DNA of 64,000 bases, taken from assembly GCA_002392915.1 (NCBI GenBank), contig DGHQ01000024.1, positions 34,471 through 98,470 of the forward strand. Reading direction: 5' to 3'. Each line of letters opens with the position of its first letter. Positions within the stretch are counted from its first letter, which is position 1. Of this stretch, positions 57,751 to 64,000 are shown piece by piece. A model generated the notes under the pieces. That model had not been told where the DNA came from, did not search any database, and was given only the letters and a program-made list of their open reading frames with translations. This DNA comes from Bacteroidales bacterium UBA3844 (lineage in GTDB: Bacteria; Bacteroidota; Bacteroidia; Bacteroidales; Paludibacteraceae). The translations under genes were made by a program, and so were the position numbers.

Positions 57751-58470
57751 ATGGAATACAATCATATTGATTTACTTATAAACCAAATATACAATGGCAC
57801 AAGAAACATTCCTCGATTTAATCAACAAGAGCATGCAGGAATCTGCTCAGCTGGTCCGCTCCTCATTGGGGCGCTCATCGTATGTGACAACGCGAGAGAA
57901 AGCCTTGAAGCAAGTTGCAATGCTTCAGGCAGCCAAGGATCACCAGCAAACTGGAAAATAGACGAGACTCAGGAGCACGAATTACAATGTTGGGCGGAAG
58001 CTAAAGGAGTTTGGATACCTAATTCTGAACAAATGCTTTGCCAGAGTTTTGGAGACAAGATTGCAGAAGGAGCGGAAGCAAAAGTATACTATAAGACTGG
58101 CGACACTCACGTCGTCAAACTTAGGACTTCCATTTACGCTACGTTAGAAAGAGCATTGGAGGCTATTGCTTTGCACAATGCACTTTTCCCTGAGACAATA
58201 ATGCGAATTGTAGGATTTACACGAGATGATGATGAATTGTTTAGGATAATTTTAACACAGCCATATATTGAGTGTCAACGGTTGGCATCAAAGGAGGAAA
58301 TTGATAATATGGTAGTGTCGAAAGGGTTTCAAGACAATGGCGACGGGAAAGGAATCAATTATATTTCAGACCATTTGCATTTAGAGGATATGCATCCAGC
58401 GAATGTATTTATTGAGCCAAACACTGGATTACCCGTTTGTATTGACTGTATTGTGAAATTCCGTAGATGA
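57751..58470 (+). CDS. Protein-kinase-fold protein (polyvalent-protein kinase-like)
   Basis: A 239-aa protein resembling the kinase-like domain found in large polyvalent proteins of mobile elements. The N-terminal PRFNQQEHAGICSAGPLLIGA region leads to a nucleotide loop KIAEGAEAKVYYKTGDTHVVKL (about 106-127, with the VVKL lysine), EDMHPANVFI (catalytic-loop-like D and N, about 213-222) and CIDCIVKF (DFG-like Asp, about 229-236). Here it is a small standalone gene. It is bracketed by a direct repeat of the djlA 3' end, which suggests arrival by insertion or duplication. Substrate unknown; some members may be phosphotransferases acting on small molecules or proteins. Confidence 0.75.
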   Translation: MEYNHIDLLINQIYNGTRNIPRFNQQEHAGICSAGPLLIGALIVCDNARESLEASCNASGSQGSPANWKIDETQEHELQCWAEAKGVWIPNSEQMLCQSFGDKIAEGAEAKVYYKTGDTHVVKLRTSIYATLERALEAIALHNALFPETIMRIVGFTRDDDELFRIILTQPYIECQRLASKEEIDNMVVSKGFQDNGDGKGINYISDHLHLEDMHPANVFIEPNTGLPVCIDCIVKFRR

Positions 58471-58479
58471 TAATGGGCA

Positions 58480-58557
58480 ATCCGTCAGGCCACGGAATCC
58501 ATGAAACAGATCAATATGGTGTGGGAGACGGTGAAGATGGTGAGAGGGATTAAATAA
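58480..58557 (+). repeat. djlA 3'-end direct repeat, copy 2 (J-domain tail remnant)
   Basis: In frame it still reads IRQATESMKQINMVWETVKM then VRGIK and stop, so it is a recent partial copy of the djlA terminus rather than random similarity. Confidence 0.85.
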
Positions 58558-58644
58558 TGTTGAATTATAAATTATATATGCTAAATTCGCAAATCAAGGT
58601 TTTGACTTGAGAGACAATTCATTTGTAAAAAACAAAATTGTGAC

Positions 58645-60105
58645 ATGAATAATAAACGTCTATCTATAAGCATTTGTATATTCATAATTAGCATTTTAAA
58701 AATGGGGGCTCAGACACTAAATGAAATTTGTGAAATAGGGTTGCCAGTCATCATAATCAATACAGTAAATTATGAAGAGCCTACTTGCGAGTTTGTGACA
58801 TCACCAGAGGGTGCTACAGGAGAATCTATCACAAATGCCACCAAAGTTCCCTGCTCCATAACTATCCGTCTGCATGGTGAAATTCTATACGAAAGTGGCT
58901 TATACAAAGCAGACACGTCTGGTGCGACCATAAAGTTACGTGGCAACACAAGTACAAAACTGCGAGCAAAACCATATAAATTGAAATTAGAAAAGAAAGC
59001 AGATCTTCTCTTACGTGACGACGACGATAAATATAAGGATAAAGAATTCCTATTACTTCTAGCTTACAATAATTTTTTAAGGACACACATAGGTTTTACA
59101 CTAAATGAAATCATCGATATGCCATACAAGCCTGAATTCAAGCCTGTCAACGTCTTTATTAACAATAAATATCGAGGATTATACTACCTGACTGAATCAG
59201 TAAAAAGAAATAAAGACTGCAGAATCAACGTCGACAAAAAGACCGGCTACATTTTTGAATATGACGCATATTGGTGGAATGAAGACTATTACATCGATAC
59301 CGAATTCAGCAACAAAAAAATGAAATTCACGCTAAAATATCCCGACACCAATGATATAACAGAGGAACAAAAAACATATATAGAGCAATGGTTGAAAGAA
59401 ATGCAAAATGCCGTCATTAACGAACAGAGTGAAGATTATTTATGTTTGGACACTTGTGCCCGTTGGATACTCGCTCAAGATTTTCTTGGAATATCAGACG
59501 GAGCAGGCAGCAACCTTTTCTTTGCCAAAGCAAACAACACATCAGAATCGAAGGCATACCCCGCGACTTTATGGGACTTCGACTGTATATGCAGAAATGA
59601 AAACGAATGGAGCTCAGCTCACAAAGGCGATTATTTTTTCAAATATCTATTCGACAACGATAAGAACAGCTCTTTTATTACAGCATATTGCAAAGAGTGG
59701 ATCAAATTTGTCGACAACCAAGTGACAGAAAAACTTATTCAGGCAATCAAAGAGTATGCAGATTCTGACGAAGGGAAAGCGTTTGAAAAATCATACAATC
59801 TCACTTCCAGTTCATACAATATCAACATTCCCACATGGAGCATTACAGAGCAGACAAAAATATACGAAGAATGGTTTACTACAAGAAAAGAATGGATGGA
59901 CAACACTATAAATGATCTATATCCTGAGATAATAGACATGTTGCAAGACGAATCTAAGACTTACAACATTTCTTTCAGAAGTCCATTCTACAAAGACAAC
60001 AACGATTCCAACTATAACGCTTATGATATTTTAGGGAAAAAAGTTCCATCTACTCATAAAGGTATAAAAATCATAAACAGAAGAAAAGTCATAATTCAGG
60101 AATAA
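58645..60105 (+). CDS. CotH kinase-family secreted protein
   Basis: A 486-aa exported protein with signal peptide ISICIFIISILKMGAQT. The CotH-type core includes ATIKLRGNTSTKLRAKPYKL (nucleotide-site arginine and Ser), NVFINNKYRGLYYLTESV, LAQDFLGISDGAGSNLFF and YPATLWDFDCICR (metal Asp). CotH proteins are atypical secreted protein kinases or surface proteins, often attached to cellulosome-like or type IX export. The C-terminus YDILGKKVPSTHKGIKIINRRKVIIQE resembles the short LxGxxV...KGIxIxNGKKV tail common on Bacteroidota secreted proteins. Monocistronic. Confidence 0.85.
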   Translation: MNNKRLSISICIFIISILKMGAQTLNEICEIGLPVIIINTVNYEEPTCEFVTSPEGATGESITNATKVPCSITIRLHGEILYESGLYKADTSGATIKLRGNTSTKLRAKPYKLKLEKKADLLLRDDDDKYKDKEFLLLLAYNNFLRTHIGFTLNEIIDMPYKPEFKPVNVFINNKYRGLYYLTESVKRNKDCRINVDKKTGYIFEYDAYWWNEDYYIDTEFSNKKMKFTLKYPDTNDITEEQKTYIEQWLKEMQNAVINEQSEDYLCLDTCARWILAQDFLGISDGAGSNLFFAKANNTSESKAYPATLWDFDCICRNENEWSSAHKGDYFFKYLFDNDKNSSFITAYCKEWIKFVDNQVTEKLIQAIKEYADSDEGKAFEKSYNLTSSSYNINIPTWSITEQTKIYEEWFTTRKEWMDNTINDLYPEIIDMLQDESKTYNISFRSPFYKDNNDSNYNAYDILGKKVPSTHKGIKIINRRKVIIQE

Positions 60106-60179
60106 AAGATTCACCATAAATATCATATCAAGACTGAATTTTAGTATTTAATAATTAGCTATAATTTTCCTTTTATTAC

Positions 60180-60187
60180 TAATTTTG
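60180..60187 (+). promoter_or_regulatory. Predicted -7 box for the MFS transporter gene
   Basis: TAATTTTG, 60 bp before ATG 60248. Confidence 0.5.
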
Positions 60188-60247
60188 CACCCAATTTAAA
60201 ACAAGCACTACCACCTCAGATGAGGACAAATAAAATTAAATGCTAAA

Positions 60248-61441
60248 ATGGATCAGAATTATTCTGCAGCGGAATTGCGTCTGGCGAAGAATCATGCCCG
60301 CTACGCACTGATGACAATGTATTTCTTCGCAGGTTTCACATTCGCCACCCTATTCTCACGAATGCCTGCGCTGAAAATCATCTACGATTTCAATTTCACC
60401 GGACTTGGTCTGATGGAGCTTTCCATGTCGATTGGCGGACTGCTCATCATGCCTGTCTGTTCAAATCTTGCCAACCGTTATGGGAGCAAGAATCTGACGT
60501 TGATGGGATTCGTCGTGGCGACGCTGTTCGCTCTGATTCCGATCATGCCGTCGAAATACCTTCTTTTCCCTGTATGCATGGCATATGGCATGTTCGTCTC
60601 TCTTTTCGACATAGCGATCAATGGCAATTCCATCCTGGTAGAAAAAGCCTACAAACGTAGTATTCTTAGCAAATTCCACGCCATATACTACGTCGGCACA
60701 CTTACCGGAGCTCTCGTCGCTATACTATTTCTCTCTTTCGACATTCCTACGTGGGCTCATTTCTCCACTGCCTCGGCTTGCATATTCACTGAGCTTATCC
60801 TTCTACGTCGGTTTATTATCAGGGAAAGACCTAAAAAGAATCCAGCTGACAAGAAATTCCGTCTTCTTTTTCCAAAAGGGATATTGCTGCTGATCGCATT
60901 CTTCGCTCTGTTCAGCCGAGTGATCGAGGGTGTTGTGTCGACGTGGAGCACAACCTACATGAACGAAGTGATCACTCTACCGCAGAATCTTGCACCAGTA
61001 GGTTTGGCTGTCTACGCATCCTTCATGGCAATCGGTCGTTTCATGGGAGACATCGTGAGAAGCAGGTTTTCAGAGACATTTATATTAGTTGTCTGCAGCG
61101 GAATCACAATCATAGGATTGGGAATGTTCGCAAGCGCGGCATCTTTTGGCGACGCTGCATTTACCATCTCTGTAATTGCTCTATTCATCACCGGCATAGG
61201 TATGAGTTGTGTGGTGCCGATCATCTACAGCCAAGCTGGAAGCCAACCAGACGTCACTCCAGGAGCTGGAATAGCCATGGTCAACACAATAAGTGGCACC
61301 GGATTCCTGTTCGGACCATTCATGATCGCCAACATCGCCGATGCTTTCGGATTGAGAGTGTCGTTCATCTACGTCTGGACTCTGAGCATCGCCATGGGTA
61401 TTCTTGCGACAATATTGTATAAATTAAAAATGCGAAATTAA
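60248..61441 (+). CDS. MFS transporter (YbjJ/FucP-like)
   Basis: A 397-aa major facilitator superfamily permease with about 12 membrane segments. FAGFTFATLFSRMPALKI begins helix 1, the loop 2-3 motif region is NLANRYGSKNLTLMGF (a degenerate motif A), and GMFVSLFDIAINGNSILVEK matches the YbjJ-like branch that includes fucose/hexose permeases. The substrate is not predictable. Divided into two six-helix halves by a basic loop (RERPKKNPADKKF). It is not in an obvious operon; a propeller sensor gene follows after about 140 bp, which hints at a glycan-related role but proves nothing. Confidence 0.88.
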   Translation: MDQNYSAAELRLAKNHARYALMTMYFFAGFTFATLFSRMPALKIIYDFNFTGLGLMELSMSIGGLLIMPVCSNLANRYGSKNLTLMGFVVATLFALIPIMPSKYLLFPVCMAYGMFVSLFDIAINGNSILVEKAYKRSILSKFHAIYYVGTLTGALVAILFLSFDIPTWAHFSTASACIFTELILLRRFIIRERPKKNPADKKFRLLFPKGILLLIAFFALFSRVIEGVVSTWSTTYMNEVITLPQNLAPVGLAVYASFMAIGRFMGDIVRSRFSETFILVVCSGITIIGLGMFASAASFGDAAFTISVIALFITGIGMSCVVPIIYSQAGSQPDVTPGAGIAMVNTISGTGFLFGPFMIANIADAFGLRVSFIYVWTLSIAMGILATILYKLKMRN

Positions 61442-61565
61442 AAATGCGAAATGAGAAATGCTAAATTGAGGGCAAACTTGTAACCACAATGCGAAATGAG
61501 AAACTAGACAACGCAAAATTATAAAACGAGCACGTCATATTTTTTTCTCTTTCGTCATCTTTTTT

Positions 61566-61573
61566 TATTTTTG
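61566..61573 (+). promoter_or_regulatory. Predicted -7 box for the propeller sensor gene
   Basis: TATTTTTG, only 6 bp before ATG 61580, so initiation at ATG 61580 would be nearly leaderless; ATG 61595 is an alternative start. Confidence 0.45.
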
Positions 61574-61579
61574 TGATAA

Positions 61580-64000
61580 ATGAGTTTGTTCAAGATGACC
61601 GTTTTCAAGAAAATATTGACATGCATGGTGATGCTTTTCGCTATTGTAGGAGCAAAGGCAGAACGGCTATTGTTTGCCCACTACACAGTGGAAGATGGGC
61701 TCTCAAGCAATTCTGTGAATGCAGTAAGTCAGGACACAAATGGATTCATCTGGATAGCCACACGTTTCGGAATCAGCCGTTTCGACGGTGTGAATTTCAA
61801 AAACTACAGTTCATTCACTGATTCCGTAATGTTGAGAAATGACATTTATTACACATTCCTTCTGCCTGATGGCAAACCATCTTTTTCCAGTTCAAACTCT
61901 GTTTTATTCTCATACAATGAGCAGACCGACTCATTTGAAGACATTTCGTCTTTTCTCCCCAATGACACATACAAACACGATCTGAAAGGATTTTCTTCCC
62001 AGCCAAACGGTGAAAATCTTCTTTCCACAGCATGCGGATTGTTTGGTTTTGACAATATGACAAATAAGTTTCACCGCGTCGCTCCAAACTATGCCCAACA
62101 CGTACTTGACGTTTGCGTCGACAAATTTGGGCGTTACTGGGTAGGACACTACGAAGGGCTATCCATTCTTGATAAAGATGGCAATGAACTATATGTGCTA
62201 CTTAAAGGTCATCTTGTTTCGGAGCTACATTCTCTCGACAACAACCATATACTTATCTGCTCCACCGTGGGAGGATCATGGATTGCAGAAATCGACGGAG
62301 AAAAGAGCGAGCCTGTTATAAAAAAAGTCGACACTCCTTTTGATGACGTCAGCGCAGTGGCATCCGACAAACAAGGAATACTTTGGATCGGCACACTGAA
62401 TGACGGGCTTTGGAAATGCAAGTTCGACGGTACGACTTTTAAATATGACAAGATTATCCCATTGAACGAGCGAGAAGATGCCCTCGCTAAAATATCATCA
62501 TTGTTTGTTGATAACAACGGAAATGTTTGGGTGCCCACACAAAGTTCAGGAGTATGGCGAACCACCTCGATAAGCGACTACACATATATAAAATCGAAAG
62601 ATGTAGGCATTCCCCAAGCTGTGGGAGCATCTTTCTGTGAGACAGACGACGGTGACGTGCTGATGGGCACCGACGGATGCGGAATGGTATTGTTGGATTC
62701 TGATTTTCAGGTGAAACGAAACATATCTGGATTGTCATCAAACAGTGTGCTGACAATTGTAAAAGAGAAAGACGACTATCTGATAGGCTATTGGGGCGGA
62801 GAAAGCAACCGTTACAACATAAAGACAGGGGATATATCCAAAATCATTTATAATGGGATAGAAAATCCACGCCACACGACAAAAAATATCTGTCGAATGG
62901 CAGATGGGGCAATTTATATATCAGCTGCAGGCGATGGTGTTTACCGTGGGAAAAATGGCAAATGGGAAAAACTTGTTCTGACAGATTCCGCAATGAGCAA
63001 TTATCCTGATGTTTGGGTGGAAGGCACATATCAGAAACCTGATGGGAACATTGTCATATACACAGCCAGAACCATCTGGAGCAACAGATCCGGCAGATTC
63101 AAGCCATTGCTCCCCGACGTCGACAAATCTATGTCTAGCAACCCTTTGCACGTGAACCAATGCGTAGCCGACTCAGGCAATACATTATTCGCAGCCACCA
63201 ACAAAGGCATTTACTGTTTTGACAAAGATGACATATGTCTCGGCACAATTAATTACATTCCTATGGGAGAATATGCGTCTGTGCTGATTGACAAAAACAA
63301 TGTTTTATGGGCCAGCGGATCAAACGGAATTTTGGCAATCGACACAAAGAGAATGACATACGACCGTATGCTTCCCACTAACGCCATTCCATCATACGAT
63401 TATTTCACTGGCAGAGCTTGTCTGCAGACTCGATCAGGCGACATCTACTTTGGATGCAAAGATGGTTTTGTTTGTATCCAACCCAATGTGAAGAGTTCCG
63501 AGAAGATCGAACACATGACATTCTCACATCTCAGCATCCGAGGAAAAACAGTGCCAGTGGGAAGCGACATCCTTCCATATCCATTGAAATCAATGGACAG
63601 GTTGAATTTATTATACAATCAAAACAGATTTTCTATAGGATTCGACTGGGTGGATTTCTCTTTGACAAACAATCTTGTGCCCAAATACCGTATTCCAGAA
63701 ATCGGTATGGATTGGGAGAGTCTAGGCAACAAACGCAGTATAGACATCACGTATCTTCCAGCTGGTGATTTCACTGTTGAATTGGCGGCATTCTCAGGCG
63801 GCAAGGCTGTACAGACGATTTCTCTTCACGTCTCCATATCATCACCATGGTGGAACAGCATATGGTTTTACTGCCTAACTTTCTTCTTATCATGCGTTTT
63901 ACTCTATATTTTATATCGATTAAGAACGAGAAGACTTGAGGAGCACCGTCGACAGCTACAACAGATGGTGGATGAAAGAACTCGTGACCTGAACAATGCC
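61580..64000 (+). CDS. Propeller-type two-component sensor, N-terminal part (HTCS-like)
   Basis: The frame is open from ATG 61580 to the window edge (807 codons, partial). Signal peptide FKKILTCMVMLFAIVGAKA; the start may be ATG 61595. Residues about 30-660 are two-component regulator propeller repeats (LSSNSVNAVSQDTNGFIWIA, FGRYWVGHYEGLSIL, NVWVPTQSSGVW, TNKGIYCF). A Y_Y_Y-type domain (about 680-755; NRFSIGFDWVDFSLTNNLVP) precedes a membrane helix (WFYCLTFFLSCVLLYILY) and a coiled coil RRLEEHRRQLQQMVDERTRDL that would lead into a histidine-kinase core beyond the window. Hybrid sensors of this design sense glycan breakdown products. Confidence 0.88.
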   Translation, partial: MSLFKMTVFKKILTCMVMLFAIVGAKAERLLFAHYTVEDGLSSNSVNAVSQDTNGFIWIATRFGISRFDGVNFKNYSSFTDSVMLRNDIYYTFLLPDGKPSFSSSNSVLFSYNEQTDSFEDISSFLPNDTYKHDLKGFSSQPNGENLLSTACGLFGFDNMTNKFHRVAPNYAQHVLDVCVDKFGRYWVGHYEGLSILDKDGNELYVLLKGHLVSELHSLDNNHILICSTVGGSWIAEIDGEKSEPVIKKVDTPFDDVSAVASDKQGILWIGTLNDGLWKCKFDGTTFKYDKIIPLNEREDALAKISSLFVDNNGNVWVPTQSSGVWRTTSISDYTYIKSKDVGIPQAVGASFCETDDGDVLMGTDGCGMVLLDSDFQVKRNISGLSSNSVLTIVKEKDDYLIGYWGGESNRYNIKTGDISKIIYNGIENPRHTTKNICRMADGAIYISAAGDGVYRGKNGKWEKLVLTDSAMSNYPDVWVEGTYQKPDGNIVIYTARTIWSNRSGRFKPLLPDVDKSMSSNPLHVNQCVADSGNTLFAATNKGIYCFDKDDICLGTINYIPMGEYASVLIDKNNVLWASGSNGILAIDTKRMTYDRMLPTNAIPSYDYFTGRACLQTRSGDIYFGCKDGFVCIQPNVKSSEKIEHMTFSHLSIRGKTVPVGSDILPYPLKSMDRLNLLYNQNRFSIGFDWVDFSLTNNLVPKYRIPEIGMDWESLGNKRSIDITYLPAGDFTVELAAFSGGKAVQTISLHVSISSPWWNSIWFYCLTFFLSCVLLYILYRLRTRRLEEHRRQLQQMVDERTRDLNNA

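Noticed and set aside
57794..57961. Alternative 55-codon frame (MAQETFLDLINKS...) within the kinase-like gene, suggesting a frameshift
   Set aside because: The frame from ATG 57751 is uninterrupted into the kinase motifs and its PRFNQQEHAG region fits the N-terminal part of such proteins; the other frame is taken as a shadow, although its composition is not implausible.

Overview
The window reads as a chromosomal segment of a Bacteroidota, order Bacteroidales. Many genes carry the Bacteroidota sigma-ABfr -7 box (TAnnTTTG) just upstream, Shine-Dalgarno sequences are weak or absent, and the gene set is typical of the group: type IX-style C-terminal tails, DUF3078, a hybrid-sensor-type propeller protein, a C10 peptidase with a lipoprotein partner, CotH, and AAA_14/DUF4143 ATPases. 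It is A+T-rich and has many short palindromic intergenic repeats. I could not place it to genus. No rRNA, CRISPR array, insertion sequence or prophage was seen.

Layout. 1-3.6 kb: the rpsL-rpsG-fusA-rpsJ translation operon (minus). 3.6-6.1 kb: a repeat-rich gap, then AAA+ ATPase A (plus). 6.2-10.4 kb: a minus operon with dCMP deaminase, a PDZ-S41 protease, MenA and a coiled-coil envelope protein. 10.6-10.9 kb: tRNA-Gly, tRNA-Leu and tRNA-Phe. 10.9-19.0 kb: TamB, a degenerate rhodanese lipoprotein, a family 2 glycosyltransferase and a second type of ATPase-nuclease (all minus). 20.0-31.1 kb: a ten-gene minus operon in which a 1534-residue beta-helix surface protein leads an ACP, a ketosynthase, a chain-length-factor-like ketosynthase, a polysaccharide deacetylase, LolA, a lipoprotein, a glycosyltransferase, DUF2062 and LD-carboxypeptidase. 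This looks like a stripped-down aryl-polyene/resorcinol-type envelope-lipid locus. 31.2-34.4 kb: a nuclease lipoprotein, a GT4, a nitrilase and tRNA-Leu. 34.6-37.5 kb: AAA+ ATPases B and C and an ACP-like protein. 37.6-45.5 kb: DUF3078, a TPR protein, gltX, kdtA and a GH5 lipoprotein. 45.9-48.9 kb: a tandemly duplicated lipoprotein/C10-protease locus. 49-52.8 kb: a frameshifted gene, a trypsin-like protease joined to a beta-rich domain, and a lipoprotein. 52.8-54.2 kb: a DUF4160/DUF2442 pair and an RHH/PIN toxin-antitoxin pair. 54.5-56.7 kb: serC-serA. 56.8-58.6 kb: a frameshifted djlA-like gene and a protein-kinase-like gene bracketed by a repeat of the djlA 3' end. 58.6-64 kb: CotH, an MFS transporter and the start of a propeller sensor that runs off the window.

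The two most unusual signals are these. (1) Three AAA+ ATPases that end in PD-(D/E)XK-like motifs (at 4972, 34626 and 37431) each have an array of direct repeats phased at exactly 32 or 33 bp immediately upstream of the predicted promoter. The repeat sequence differs at each locus but the architecture is the same, and a fourth, looser array without an ATPase lies at 54.3 kb. (2) The two lipoprotein genes next to the C10 protease have duplicated 5' leaders that both fold into a hairpin followed by a classical H-type pseudoknot. Substitutions between the copies preserve pairing, which suggests a structured regulatory RNA. No database search or folding computation was run. Family names rest on motifs and recalled family features.
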